NCBI RefSeq assembly: GCF_004210375.1 | Contig: NC_134830.1 | Span: 46,257,094 to 46,321,093, forward strand | Length of the DNA stretch: 64,000 nucleotides | Source: Tachypleus tridentatus | Taxonomy: Eukaryota; Arthropoda; Merostomata; Xiphosura; Limulidae | Direction: 5' to 3' | Part shown: piece by piece, positions 11,695 to 24,210 of the stretch | Position numbering within the stretch: position 1 is the first letter of the stretch | How the letters are laid out: each line of letters begins with the position of its first letter | Made by a program: the position numbers and the translations under genes | Notes under the pieces: generated by a model | Told to the model about the DNA's origin: nothing | What the model saw: the letters and a program-made list of their open reading frames with translations, nothing else | The model's database searches: none

Positions 11695-12310
11695 TCATTT
11701 GAGGTTGTTGACAAGTAGGTCATTGTGATCTGACAATGCAAGATCAGGAAAGACTTTCCTGTGTAAAAAGTACGGATTATCCGAAAAGTTATTCATGTTT
11801 TTGAATGGGCCCATCTCCAGAGCGTTTAACTTGACATGGAGTGTGGCTCGGTTTTCCAATATGTTGAACCATAAAAACAGTTCAGCTATGACAATGTCAA
11901 AATCCTGTAGCTGTTCCCTCAATAATTGCTCTGCCAGACCATTAGAATTCAGGACCAGATACTGTTTCGCATTTTTCTTAAATATCAAGCAGAAGTCTTA
12001 GCATACTTATTTCTCTTTATATTCGTGATCTACCTTGACTTGTACAATCTTGTACAGCACGGAGTTAGTAGAATAGACAGCTGCCAGAAGCTCTTCATTC
12101 AGTCGAATATTAGCCCCAACCCATCCGGCCACAGATTGGTAAACTACAGGTTGTGGCTTGCCTATTGGTCTAACAAAGCTCCAGGTCACTCTTTGATCTA
12201 TGTTTGCCTCAGAAATCTGACACCCACCTGGGAGAAGTATCCTGCTATTCCAGATATTACTTCCTCCATCACACGCGATACAGTCTTGTTAGTATATGTC
12301 TTCAACTGAT
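11695..12310 (-). pseudogene. Unrecognised coding remnant next to the LTR-like segment
   Basis: Two minus-strand open stretches look protein-like rather than random. One, at 12007-12189, reads WSFVRPIGKPQPVVYQSVAG and on to WVGANIRLNEELLAAVYSTN. The other, at 11695-11988, reads YLVLNSNGLAEQLLREQLQD and ends in VNNLK. They are separated by stops and a frame change. I do not recognise the family. Their position just upstream of a polypurine-like tract suggests the 3' end of an LTR-retroelement polyprotein, but a decayed host gene is also possible. Confidence 0.4.
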
Positions 12311-12770
12311 GGTACCTAACTTCCCTTCCAACTCTTTACTACTGAAAATAGTATGAAATAAAGACAAAGCTCTGTAATTTTATCAAAGACAGAGATTATA
12401 GAGAGACTGCACCAGTTTGTTTCAAATACCCTAGGTTATGTACCAATTCAGTAATCCTTAAACAAATTGTTTAGAATCCACTTACTCTGAGCCTCAAATT
12501 AAAGGAAGAACATTATCAGGCTCTATGTGTACTCCAGATGATATATATTCCTTTTCATGAGCTTGTAGCCGCAAAGTTAAAACAATAAGGGACCTCTACA
12601 ACATAGGTTCAGAAGGAGACTTCCCAAAGACTTGGTCATCCCTCCTGTAGGCTGTATTTCATTAGCTCTTGTTAAGATCAATAAAGCCATGCTGCTCTTG
12701 TCAGACGTTCGAGCGTGGGGGTTAGAGAGCCCCGTGACATCACATTATTCGCTGACATATAATACAGCTA
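12311..12770. other. No feature seen
   Basis: No gene or nameable repeat recognised between the retroelement remnant and the Tc1 element. Confidence 0.4.
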
Positions 12771-12789
12771 CACTACATGGCCAGAAGTA

Positions 12790-14064
12790 TGGGGACACCC
12801 GACCATCACTCCCACATGCACTTGTTGAACATCTCATTCCAACACCATGGGCATTAATATGGAGTTGGTCCTCCCTTTGTTGCTATAACACTAGATTTTG
12901 GAGCATGGCTGCGGTGATTCACTCCTATTCAGCTACAAGAGAATTAGTGAGGTCAGGCACTTATGTCGGGCGAGAAGATCTGGTTCGTAGTTGGCGTTTC
13001 AATTCATCCCAATGGTGTTCAGTGGGGTTGAGGTCAGGGCTCTGTGCAGACCAGTCAAGTTATTCCACACCAACCATGGCAAACCATGTCTTTATGGACC
13101 TTACTTTGTACACGGGAGCATTGTCATGCTGAAACAAAAAAGGGCCTTCCCCAAACTGTTACCACAAAATTAGAAGCAAACAATTCTCTAGAATTTCATT
13201 CTATGCTGTAGCATTAAGATTTTTCCTTCACTGAAACTAAAGAGCCTAGCTCAAACCATGAAAAACAGCCCCAGACCATTGTTTCTCTTCGAGTTGGCAT
13301 TATGCATTCAAGAAGATAGCGTTCTCCTGGTATCCGCCAAACCAAGATTTGTCCATGCCAGATAATGAAGCGTGATTCATCGCTCCAGAGAATGCGTTGT
13401 TTCCACTGCTCCAGAGTCCAATGGCGATGTGCTTTACATCACTTCAGCTGACGCTTGACATAGTGCATGGTGATCTTAAGTTTGTGTGCGGCTGCTTGAC
13501 CATAAAACCATTTCATGAAGCTCCTGATGAACATTTCTTGTACTAACGTTGCTTCCAGAGGCAAGTTGGAACGCGGTAGTGAGTGCTGCAAGTGTGTAGA
13601 GACGATTTTTACGCGCTACGTGCTTCAGCTCTCGGCAGTTTCGTTCTGTGAGCTTGTGTGGCCTACCGCTTCGTGGCTGAGCTGTTGTTGCTTCTAGACT
13701 TTTCATCCCCGTCACACCAAACATGCTCACCCTTTCGGCTGTGGGGGCGTTATAATGTCATGGTCAATCCCACTATTCGTTGGAAAAAGAGTAGCCCAAG
13801 AGTTGGTGGTGGGTGGTGATGACTAGCTGCCTTCCCTCTAGTCTTACACTGTTAAATTAGGGGTGGCTGGCGCAGATAGCTCTCGTGTAGCTTTGCGCTT
13901 ATTTCAAAACAAATAAAACCAAACATAAACGTTTCTGCTTCACAATAACGGCACTTACAGTTGACTGGAGCAACTCTTGAAAACTGACGAACTGACTTGT
14001 TGGAAAGGTGGCATTCTATGACAATGCCATGTTGAAAGTCACTGAACTCTTTAGTACGACCCAT
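12790..14064 (-). pseudogene. Tc1-like transposase, broken
   Basis: Minus-strand text in family order: MGRTKEFSDFQHGIVIE at 14064 (helix-turn-helix start). After the SINE comes QPRSGRPHKLTERNCRELKH, with the GRPR-like AT-hook-type linker, and then RKNRLYTLAALTTAFQLASG. Further down come FLFQHDNAPVYKVRSIKTWF (second catalytic Asp) and SPDLNPTEHHWDELKRQL (the final catalytic Asp/Glu region), at about 13130-12985. Stops, frame changes and the SINE insertion make it non-functional. The enzyme would cut and paste the element by recognising the terminal repeats. Confidence 0.85.
13707..13930 (+). repeat. SINE-A copy, 5'-truncated, inside the Tc1 transposase
   Basis: Starts at ccccgtcacaccaaacatg, so the tRNA-like head is missing. 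The body is well preserved (atggtcaatcccactattcg, ggtgatgactagctgcc, ctctagtcttacactg) and the tail is aaaacaaataaaaccaaac. It separates the first ~40 residues of the transposase from the rest, so it inserted after the Tc1 element was in place. Confidence 0.85.
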
Positions 14065-14642
14065 TCTACTGCCAATGTTTATCTATAGAGTTTGCGTGGT
14101 TGTATGCTTGATTTTATGCACCTGTGAGCAATGGGTATGGTTGAAATAGCCGAACTCAGCCACATACTTTTGACCATGTAGTGTTTTTTTTTTTTTTTGA
14201 TATCGTTAGTGATGTTACAGCTTTTTCTTGCAAGAAAACATGAATAATGGCTAGTTGGGGGATCACAGTCCAGTGTGCAGCTAAAGCAAGACGTAATTAA
14301 GCCGTTTACTTGAGCGACGCTCTGCGCTCAAACTAAAAAGAAAGAACATAGAACATTCAGAAAATTGTATTATCTAAGAAGTAGCAAACATTTAATACCA
14401 TCTTCTACCACAGTTACATCACAATTAAACTGATATAGTGGTAATTTGCTTTACCAGATGAGTATTTAAAACTTTCTAGCAGATGTTTGTAACTTTTTAA
14501 AACAAATTATCTTTAATTACATCAAGTCTACAAGTCATAACATTCTAAAGTAATAGACTAAACACTTTAATCTGAAACTATTTTAACAGGTCAAGATGTA
14601 TCTATTTATGAACAATTTAATATTGTTCTAAGAGCTCATGAT

Positions 14643-14764
14643 GTGTGTGTGTGTGTGTTTTCATTTAGCAAAGTCATCTCGAGCTATCTGCTGAGTTCTC
14701 TGTGGGGAATCGAGCCCCTGATTTTAGCGTTGTAAATCTGTAGATTTACCGCTTTAGTAATGGG
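14643..14764 (-). repeat. SINE-C copy
   Basis: Minus-strand member of the third tRNA-derived family. It has a (GT)n tail on the plus strand, agctatctgctgagttctct, a B-box region ggaatcgagcccctg, and attttagcgttgtaaatctg. Confidence 0.75.
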
Positions 14765-14783
14765 ACACAAGCTCATGATGTAC

Positions 14784-14907
14784 TTGTTCCAGCTGGTTCA
14801 CTGGTAAATCTCTGGGCTTATGACAAAAAAAATCACGTTTTAATACCCATGGTGGGCGCAGTATAAATGGCTCATTGTGTAGCTTTATGCTTAAAAACAA
14901 ACAACCA
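14784..14907 (+). repeat. SINE-B copy
   Basis: Plus-strand SINE-B: ttcactggtaaatctctggg, aatacccatggtgggcgcag, ctcattgtgtagctttatgc, and tail acaaacaacc. It lies 19 bp from the SINE-C copy, in the opposite orientation. Confidence 0.75.
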
Positions 14908-15440
14908 AATAATGAATTATGATGTACTTTTGTTCTATATCCTGACAACTTTAGTTATCAAAACTCAAGAACCTGAGAAGTGATTGAGGAACCTTTGGAT
15001 TTTGAGTCTGTTTTGCTTCACCGTATAGTAACGTTAGATTAATTTCGGTATGTGAATAAACATTATGACATTTTGTCGAATTCATCATTCGATATTCAGT
15101 AAATGGGTGAACTGGAAGTTTAACTACTGTTTTGCCTGTTAGGAGATTATGAGCGCTGATGTATCAGTACACCTTGCAGTAGTCGTTAAGATTTTGTATT
15201 GGGTATATGTGTATGTATATATCTCTGGCTATCTTTTTGTGTTTTTGTAATTTTAAACTCGTGATTCATTTAATTACGTATTTCTCTTTTTTATCATGAA
15301 GTTACAGCTTAAATATTGTCAGAAAGTTCAAGGCTAAAAACAACACAATTTCTTAATTACTAAATTACAAATTGTGGATTGACCGAGCGTGTTACTCAAG
15401 ACGGCTGGTATGATTATTAAAATTTAATTGAAATAAAGTA

Positions 15441-15507
15441 CAGAACAACGTTGCAAACCCTCTTTGTTAACCTGAAAATGACCTAAGAAGGTCGAAACGT
15501 TGTTCTG
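15441..15507. repeat. Palindromic repeat fragment (relative of the 29-kb foldback element)
   Basis: The left arm cagaacaacgtt and the right arm aacgttgttctg are inverted copies. The right arm carries aagaaggtcgaaacgttgtt, the same core as in the element at 28997-29205. The inner part is diverged. Confidence 0.65.
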
Positions 15508-15884
15508 CGTACTAATTAGACATTAACCAGTGTGATAAAGATTAATCTACATTAATTTGTACAGAATTAGATATAGACCTCTAAAACTTACTTTTACTTG
15601 AAAATGTACCTGCCCCACATTCTAATCTTTGTTTTAGTAATCAATCTCTTGAAATTGATTGACAGATGATTACTGTGATTTTGTGACACCACTTCTCTTG
15701 TTTGGTAGTATATGATTTTTTATTTTAGCTTGTATACTTCTAAGTGGGCTGTGTGTAAATCAGAAAGGTTACTCTTTAGAATTATGGGTGCATTATGTTT
15801 ATAAATGTAATATTGATGGTAATATCACACTATTATATTATATAATTTATATTTGCCAAGAGTTGATTAGCTACATTCCTTCTA

Positions 15885-15993
15885 GTGTGCCCTGCAATGG
15901 AACAGCAGTGTGTTTGGACTGGCAGGTACCCATTTTGGGCAGAACACATATAGCCCATTGTGTAGTTCTGTACTTAATTCCAAACAAACAAAA
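15885..15993 (+). repeat. SINE-B copy with target duplication
   Basis: Contains cagcagtgtgtttggactgg, ttgggcagaaca, tagcccattgtgtagttctg and tail caaacaaacaaa. It is flanked by attccttctagtgtg on the left and attcctctagtgtg on the right, a slightly imperfect target-site duplication. Confidence 0.75.
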
Positions 15994-16800
15994 ATTCCTC
16001 TAGTGTGTAAGTTCAAAATGAGGGATCTTTCAACATGCATTCTGTTGGGAAAAGAATGGTTAGGGTTGGTTTAACTGTTTACCTTTTTGAAAGGTGGGTT
16101 GAAAGGATAGCCTTGGATGTTGAAGGACCAACTTCTCTCTTCTTGTGATTTTGGCTTTGGTTTAACATTGTATTTCATTCATACTTTTCAAGTATAATAA
16201 ATTTAATATATATAACAGTTTTAGTATTCCTTATTCAAAGTGCTTATTTGTGCAAGATTAATGCACTTCAGTTTTGCTTGTTGGACTTTTGTTGTATAAA
16301 GAATGCAAGTCTGATGTTTAATATACTTTAGAAAATCATCTGTAAAATTGCCTGGTTCTTTCTTTTTCACACTTGTCAACAACCAGGGGCTTGAATATAT
16401 GTGATACAGTTACTTGTGCTGAAAATTAGTTTTATTTTTTTCTTTTGTTTTGCAGACTGTAATAATTTTTATCTTAGATGTATCTTTTCCCTAAATTTGC
16501 ATTTCTCCAATTTCAGTTTTAATTCCAACAAACAAGCTTTACAAATTCTACAGGTCTACTCTGAGCCTCTTGAAAGTAGTTGTTGACAGTTAATTTATGA
16601 TAAAAAATCAACGAAAACTTATCGCACTCCACAAATGCACTATTTTATTCCTTCTTTAATAGTACTAATAAGAATCTGCAATTATCCCACTACAGAAGCA
16701 AGCCTAAAATTTCTGGAACAACTCTCATCATTCTCTTTAAAAATATTAACATTAGTAACTTTACAATCTTCAGGCTACCTGTCCACTGTTTATTGACCTA

Positions 16801-16868
16801 CCACCCTCAGTGGGCTCAGCAGATAGCCTGATATGTGGCTTTACTACAAGAAAAACACACACAAACAC
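16801..16868 (+). repeat. SINE-C copy, 3' fragment
   Basis: 5'-truncated: ctcagtgggctcagcagata, then gtggctttactacaagaaaa and an (ac)n tail. Short direct repeats attgacct lie on both sides. Confidence 0.75.
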
Positions 16869-17654
16869 ATTGACCTTCCAAAAATGAAAGAGGCTTGCAT
16901 AACTGATCCTTGACTTTCTTTAAAACACAAGGGAAATTACTGTCTAGTCATAGTGCTGTATTTGTTAATCTGTTTATTCTTACCATCAGGGATTACAATT
17001 TATATGAATTGCATTATTTATCATATAATGTTTAGTACCAGGAATATTACTAATATCATGTAAAAAAACAAAAAAAAATGTCTTAAGGTTGAATCATTTG
17101 ATGTCATCAATGAAAACTTTATCATCAGCATTTTTAAAGATCTATCCTTTATTTTAACATTGTGATTACTTTTAGCACAGTTAAAACTTTTCTACTGTTT
17201 TGATATTGTCAGTTAGTTGTTCATTATGAACCATTCTGGATTTCCTTTTTTTTTTTTAAACAAATCTGTAGTTGTTTTATAATTATGTAAATTTTTCATC
17301 CTGTTTCTCAGTTTAAACTTCTCAAACTTATATCCTTATGATTTTCTCCTTTATATTTTATAGTAAAACAATTCAGTTTGATTTATCCTGTTCCATTTTT
17401 TTTCCCTTTGAGAAGCATGTCAGTTTTAAATTAAAAGTAGTTTATTTTTTGAAAACTTTCCCAGATCTGTCATGTATTTTTTAACTAAACTATTCCAATA
17501 CACTAGTGATAGTGATAAATCCTGTACCATGACTTCAAAATTGATTTCCTGAAAATTAGAAATTAAATTTGATGTTTATATCAACATACAACAAAACATT
17601 AAACCTAGTTATGTAATAATCGCTCTAACCTAAATGTTCCTCCATTGCAAAAGG

Positions 17655-17779
17655 TGCCTCCCAGTTGCACAGTGGTACGTCTGCAGACTTGCACACTAAA
17701 AACTAGTTTTTGATACCTGTGGTGGGCAGAGCACAGATAGCCCATTTTGTAGATTTGTGCTTAATCCTAAACAAACAAA
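17655..17779 (+). repeat. SINE-B copy, well preserved, 13-bp target duplication
   Basis: The clearest SINE-B copy: gcctcccagttgcacagtgg (A-box region), gatacctgtggtgggcagag, cacagatagcccattttgta and tail aaacaaacaaa. It is flanked by perfect 13-bp direct repeats ccattgcaaaagg at 17642-17654 and 17780-17792, proving insertion by retroposition. Confidence 0.9.
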
Positions 17780-17792
17780 CCATTGCAAAAGG

Positions 17793-19089
17793 CATGCCTC
17801 TGGTTGGTTCCATAACAGTTTGGTATATTAAATCATCATCATAAAGAAATCCCATCACCTTAAAATTTCACTTGATTTAATCATACATAGTTTCTCTAAA
17901 CTTTTACAATTAGGTATTTTTTTATCTTTGGGAGCCAAGAGAAATGGTCAATGAATGAGAAGGCTGGAATGTCTAAAGACAGTTACTGAAGAATTTGTTT
18001 GTTCCAATGATCAAGTGTGAGTCAAGTTAATTCAGAACAGTGTATTCTTTAACAATGTTTAGTTAAAATGTTGAAATAAAATTACATCAGCAGATGTGAG
18101 TATAAATCATTGTTTTTATGTTATGTAAAATGTTTCTTTATCATGTAGTGATCCATTTAATATTTTTGCATCCTAAGAAAAGTTTTAATATCTATACGCA
18201 TTTGATTGTTACCTGTTTCATAATCCATTGACCTATTTAGGTATCATCATTCAAGCTGTATATCAATTATTCATTTAGATTTTCCATTCAGGAATTATTG
18301 CATAAAAGAAATATTAATTGATTTCTTAAAATATAGTGCTAGTGTTATATGAGACACAACTTCAAACATTTTGTCACAATTTATATATATGTTTCCTAGC
18401 AAAGAGACTTCATTTTATTTATTTTTATTTTCATACCTCTGACAGCTAGATGTATTTGATTGAAGTTCTGCAATCACTAAGCAAGTATGTCTTTAATAAA
18501 ACAGGTATGTTAATGTTTAGTGATGTATTATTCAATCCTGAATAATTGTTAATTTGTATATATTAATGCACACATGTAATAGATATATTTTTCACTATAT
18601 AGTGAAAAAGATGCCTGAATTCCAGTGGGGATGAATAGTTTTTTGGTTTTTTTTGCCTTGTTTCCATTTTTTTGTGTCTAAGACATTTCATTAGCTTTGA
18701 CATGAACCCAAAAAATAACTGTAGTAAGTAACAAAAAGGCTTTTTACTTTTGCAGGTTTTAGCCTTTATTATAAATGAACTCCATTTTATATCACAAGTT
18801 CTTATATTTGTATACTTAACTGTAAAGCTGTTAAACAATATTTTCTGGTAAAATTTGATATGAGCATCTTTCCATGTTTCTAAAAATCACTGAGTTTTTC
18901 TGATATAATATAAAGTAAAAGAACAAATTAAGTCTCTAATAGAGATTTTAATACATCCAAACAAAAGGTTATGTGGAACTCCTTTCAATGCAAAATACAG
19001 AATATTGTACTAATACTTTAATAGTTTTACTTCCTCGCTAACTAGTATTAAACCAAGTGATCTGATTGATTCATCCATGCTGTCTATAG
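17793..19089. other. Presumed CCDC167 5' intron, no feature seen
   Basis: AT-rich DNA before the first recognised CCDC167 exon. No upstream exon with the required phase was found. Confidence 0.4.
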
Positions 19090-19184
19090 ATCGAAGAAAA
19101 AGATGCTTTAATTAAGCAGTATCATAAGCAACTAGAAAAAATTCAAGAATGGCTAAATATTACTATGTTGACATTGGAGCAAAG
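19090..19184 (+). CDS. CCDC167: CCDC167 homolog, coiled-coil exon (first recognised)
   Basis: A 95-nt exon bounded by acceptor ...ctatag and donor gtaaga. It encodes IEEKDALIKQYHKQLEKIQE and then WLNITMLTLEQ, ending two bases into an Arg codon. It aligns without gaps to human CCDC167 from the IDGLEEK position, where the length to the C terminus also agrees exactly. The heptad-like leucines and isoleucines mark a coiled coil. CCDC167 is a ~97-residue tail-anchored protein of poorly known function. The short first exon (about 14 residues with the ATG) was not found. Confidence 0.85.
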
Positions 19185-21171
19185 GTAAGATTTTTATCTA
19201 AATTGGTGAATTTTCTAAAGTACATCTCTCCTAGAATATATTTTAAATTCTTATAATTCTGGTTCTTCAAAATTCAATGAACGTGTATTACTTGAAATTG
19301 TTCCTTAATATGTCATTTTTAGTCTCGATTTTCAAAGCTAATGGTCATTATTTTTAATTCATGTTGATAGTTGTCTAATAATTACAAACTTCATTCTGTT
19401 GTTTTTTCCCATAAAACATAAAAATATATCAGTAAATAATTTAAAGCACAATTTTCTAAAGATATTTTTATTTATGTGGTGTTAAACAGTGTGATAAGAG
19501 TTAAAATATTGGTATAAAGATTTTGATATTAGCTAATGAATTGTGTTTATTTCTTTTTTTTTGATATATGATTACAGTGCAGTAAAGCATGCAAAATCTA
19601 ATGCATTACACATGTATGTTGCTTAATTGTTACCTGATTCTAAGGATGAATTTGACACATGCAAATAAACTATAAATAAACTTAGATTTCCAGTTAAACT
19701 AACATTAGCAAAATAACAATATCAAAAAGGTAGGAAGCTAAAGCTTCACTTTTGATTATTGCTATAACCAAATTAACAGAAGCATATGAAAAAAACTTAA
19801 GTACAGACTCAGTCTAAATTTCAGTTAATTTATGTAATGAAATCTTTATGAACAGATAATAGATTTCTTTTTAGTGATTATACTGAATTATTTTGGCCTC
19901 TGTATTTTAAATTTGTGGATTCTGGAGAGTAAAGACCATTTGAAGCTAAGCTGTTGGATTTTTTTTTTTATATGTTAGGATTCATTAATATTCCTTTTAA
20001 TTTTTACAAATATTGTAATTAATTTTGAGTTCTTTTGAGAATAAGATAGAGAAGATGGATCAATATATGTATATTGTGCTATTTGATACTGAATTAGGCT
20101 GATGTTTGCCTTGTTGCTATAGTATCAAACAGATAGTAAAAGTAAATGACAGGCCTATTTTATTGCATCAAATAGATACATTAGCTATGGAATTAGTTGA
20201 CATAAGACCTTATTGTGTAACAAGAAGCTATAATGGAACAACAGTACTAGACACAGTTACTCTTAAGTAAAATTCAGTGTTTTTAGAAAAGAACAAATTG
20301 TATTAAAAAAGGATTATACATATCTGGCGTACATTTATAGATTTTTTCAACAGCAGATTGTAGTTTAAATATTATTATTAATTTCTTCTAAATATTCTAG
20401 ATAAATTGAAATTTTGGTTTATTTTGCTTAGTTTTTACTATTCTATATTGGCTTCCATTTGTTTTATCTCTCACTTATATTCTGAATTTAGTATCAACTA
20501 ATGATATATAGTAACAAATAACTAAATAATATATATATAAAAGCAGTAGATTGCTGCTGGCTATTTGTTTTACTCTGGTTGGTTATTCAAGATTAGGAAA
20601 AACTGGCCATGGTATCTGAACTGCACACTGATAAATATCCTGCAACATGATTCTGTAACTGGAAGGAAAAGAGCTCATGCTTTGGCCAGAGATAAAAATT
20701 ACTCTAGCATATAATCATAACTGTAGTTTTGTTTGTGTATGTAGATATTTGTACAGCTGGATTTATTGATAGTTTGACATTGTGTTTAAAATACCATTCT
20801 TTAGCTGGTGGTTTTTTTCTTTTAATTTTATCAGAATATGTTTCAATAGTTCTTCTGACTGATATTAGTGATCAGAAGTATATACGAGTTTTTCTGTAGG
20901 TGTAGAGCACAAGTAATCTCTATTGAAGATAATTGTTAAAAGCAATGGTTTATTTTTAATAATTGTTCTATGCATCTTTTATTTTCCTTTACTAAATTAT
21001 ATTTGTTATTAATTTGATTAATATTTACCTGTATTACACGTTTTGTGTAAATTAAAGTGCCATAAAAGTGGTAACATACACATGACAATCTTCCAAACAT
21101 ATAAATGGTTTGAGAGGATTATTAAACATAAGTAGCTTTTACTAACCATCTTTCTATCTTTAACTTAACAG
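19185..21171 (+). other. CCDC167: CCDC167 intron, no other feature seen
   Basis: AT-rich intron of about 2 kb with short simple repeats only. Confidence 0.6.
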
Positions 21172-21224
21172 GATGGAATTAGAAGCAGAAGTCAATGTTA
21201 TCAAGGATGAATTAAATAAATTAG
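21172..21224 (+). CDS. CCDC167: CCDC167 homolog, middle exon
   Basis: A 53-nt exon: acceptor ...taacttaacag, donor gtatgt. Its first base completes the Arg codon of the previous exon; then come MELEAEVNVIKDELNKL and one base of the next codon. Together the exons read LTLEQRMELEAEVNVIKDEL, the same length as the human [20 protein letters not shown] segment. It continues the coiled coil. Confidence 0.85.
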
Positions 21225-22849
21225 GTATGTTGTTTAGTAAGATTGATTATCAAGTTATAATAAAAAACATTACAATTAATAATTTTTCTCATGAGTGATT
21301 GTGTTTAAGTTAAAACTATGTAACAGTAACAAAGGTATTGTTGTGAAATAATACAAAGTATTATTTAATATTTATCTGAATGTTACTTATAAAATATATT
21401 TTTACTAAAATAAATTATTGGAGTTTCTTCACCGAGAGAGATCTCCATCAATGAGCTTCTGTAGTTGGAGCTTACAAAAATATGATAATCACGAATAAAC
21501 CTATAAGTAACTGCTAATAAGTTAACATAGTCTAAAAGTTACATAGTGATATTGGTTTTCCTTAAGTTATAAGCCTGTTATTTAATAACAATATTCCTAA
21601 GTACATTTTGTTTCAACCATAGTTTACACTTGCTGAATGTATCAACATAAAGTGTATATATTGGCTTTAGATTATACCATGAGTTATTTTGTAATTTAGC
21701 TAAATTTTCTTAAACTACTATGGAGATAATTTTTCAAAAATCATATACAAAATGGTGATTTAATATTAATGATTAAAACAATAAGTAATACTACTGCTGA
21801 TATTATCCCTGAAAATAAAGCATCTGCTGGAGAGGTAGATTTTCTAGCTTGCATAGGAAATAAAGTTGTTAACTTAGCTACTAAGTTTCTCTGAAGATCA
21901 TTGGAAAGTGTAGAATAATTTAGGACATTTAGGATTTATGTCCTGATTTCTCTGTTCAGGGGAGATATGGGTTCTTCAGAGAATGATATAGCTTAAAAAC
22001 CAGATTTGGTTTAGACTTGACTTCTAAAACAAATCATAGTGGAGTCTGAACATGTTTTCACTGATAGTATCTTAAAGATTGTATTACAATATCTTGTGCC
22101 AGCTTCTAGAAGACGAGAATCTTAGAAATGTTTTACAATATCTTTTTACTGTGTCTTAAGTCTTTGTCTGTTTCACAATATTACTTATAAAGTCATTCAT
22201 GATGGTTAGGGTATTTCTTTTGAAGTAAATGCCACATTGACAAGTTGGTTTTACAACACAAATGAACCTTACAATACCATTTTTTTTCCTTGATCATAGA
22301 GATCTTCAGCTATTTGTGTGACTGTGTATCTGTCTATCATTGTGCAAATGATCTTGTTCACAGCTGGTATTGATGCATTTATTTATAAAGTTCACTGTAA
22401 GTGTGGTTCATAAGTAATTTAAAACACCACATTGAAGATTGCATACTTGCTTATGCTGTTTTTAATTTTACATTAATGTCAAGTTTTTTTATTCTTTATA
22501 AATGAACACAATTTTTATAAATATTAATAAAGATAATGACCTATATCTCTGGAATGAACTTTATTAGCTTAATATTTCATGTGTAACTTTGTCAGGAGCT
22601 ATCAATTTCCTAACAGTTCACTAGGAATTTTAATTTGTTTTACAACATTTGGAATATGAACTTTAAAAACTGGATTAAAGATCAAAGTGATGTTATCAGT
22701 AGGCTAGAGATACAAGTACAAGAAAAATATCCTTCAATGTAAATTTGAAACCCCAGCTAATGAATGCTCATATAGTTACATCAATGAAATTAACTAAGAG
22801 GAATGTGAAGCTCTCAAATAAAGTAATATAACTGTAGAAGGTGGTATTA

Positions 22850-24210
22850 AATTGAATGATGCAACTTAATCATTGCACAGTTGACGACTGAATTTTGCAA
22901 TTTTAACTGGACGAGATGATGATTTAGATATTTTATCATCATTACAGCAAACAATACACAAAATACTACAACAAGAAAAACATTCTTCAGAGACCAGGGT
23001 GGAAGTGATAGTGATTCATCAAACAATGACAAGGAAACCAACTGCCAGTTACACAGTGAAATCTAATTTATCTTTTCAGGAAAATAAAGCTTTGTATAAA
23101 TTTAAAGAAGTTAAAGTAAAGGGTTTGTAATTTTGGTGAAGGGTAGATATGAGAAAAACATTTATATTTGTTTATCAAATGAAGATAACTATTTAAAAAT
23201 AAACAAATATCCTACTAAAACATTTGGAAGTAAAAGTAGAATTCTTTTATATGAATTAAAGAAAGGTAGTCATATAGCTCCACAGTTAGTGAATAGTTTC
23301 AAACCATATTATAGATGAGTCCCTGAATTATACTGCTGTCCTAATGATCATAAGCCTGGATTACCTCATGGACCCACAGCATCCACTTGCAGATCTCTGA
23401 CAAAAAGTATGTGGCAGGTTTTAAGTAGACTATTACACCCTTTACTGGAATTAGTCTCTGCTAATATCAACTAAACACATCATTTACTTGAACAATTAAA
23501 TAATGACTCACACCTCCTTAATGATAATTATTCTGTTTATGTTGTTCAGTTGTTTCCCTGTTGAAGAAGAGAGATTGTGTTATGACTACAATGAGAAAAA
23601 TCAGAGATGACTTAGAACTTTTAAATATTTCAACAGATTGGTTAGAATGAACTCTGAGGTTTGTGTTAGGTAATGGGTATTTAATGTTTGATGGGGAATT
23701 TTATAAACAGATTAGATGAATAGCTATAGGTAATAGGGTGACAGTAGTCTTAGCTGTAATATTTGTGCAATATTCGAACTGAAGCGCTTAAGTTCTTGGA
23801 AAACAGTAAGAAACGTTGGCCATATATGTGTGTATATATAAAAAGGAGGAAACATAGGCCTATCTATCTGGTACAGATTCATAGATTTGGAATGTGGAAC
23901 ACTAATTTAGTCTATTTTTAGTTTCCATGAATTCTTTAATATTGTTCATCCATTCATAAAATTTACATTTGCTTATCCTATACTGGGTAGATATATACTG
24001 TTTCTAGATACAACAGTTCATGTCAGGAATGGTATTTTCAGCAAGTCATCTTCTAAAGCTCTTTGTTTACATTTCTACTCTTATTATCCCCCTACACTAA
24101 ATATAGACCACACTGATGATGCCATAGTAAACATCTTGTTTATGAAGTAACTTGTTGCAGTTGCTATGTTATGTATGTAAGAGAAATTTGTCAACTCGTA
24201 CATTATTGAA
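22850..24210 (+). pseudogene. Penelope-like retroelement reverse transcriptase, heavily decayed
   Basis: Plus-strand text with several stops and frame breaks, but in the order of Penelope-like RTs. At 23335-23385 it reads CPNDHKPGLPHGPTAS, matching the GLPKxHKPxxPLRPI region. At 23588-23640 it reads MRKIRDDLELLNISTDWLE. At 23655-23765 it reads LRFVLGNGYLMFDGEFYKQI followed by IAIGNRVTVVLAVIFVQ, in place of the AMGSPLSPxxANIF block. Around 24000-24100 it reads FLDTTVHVRNGIFS and HFYSYYPP, matching the LDxxIxxxxG...YxHxxSxHP thumb region. No GIY-YIG endonuclease was recognised. Old and non-functional. Confidence 0.7.

Larger units (their letters stand above)
12771..14183 (-). mobile_element. 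Tc1-like DNA transposon with terminal inverted repeats, inactive
   Basis: The left end reads CACTACATGGCCAGAAGTAT. The right end is the reverse complement of CACTACATGGTCAAAAGTAT, so the inverted termini share 18 of the first 20 bases. The left end is preceded by TA, the target dinucleotide of Tc1/mariner insertion; the right flank now reads TT, next to a long T run. The element is 1413 bp including a ~220-bp SINE at 13707-13930, so the original was about 1.2 kb, a normal Tc1 size. Confidence 0.85.
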
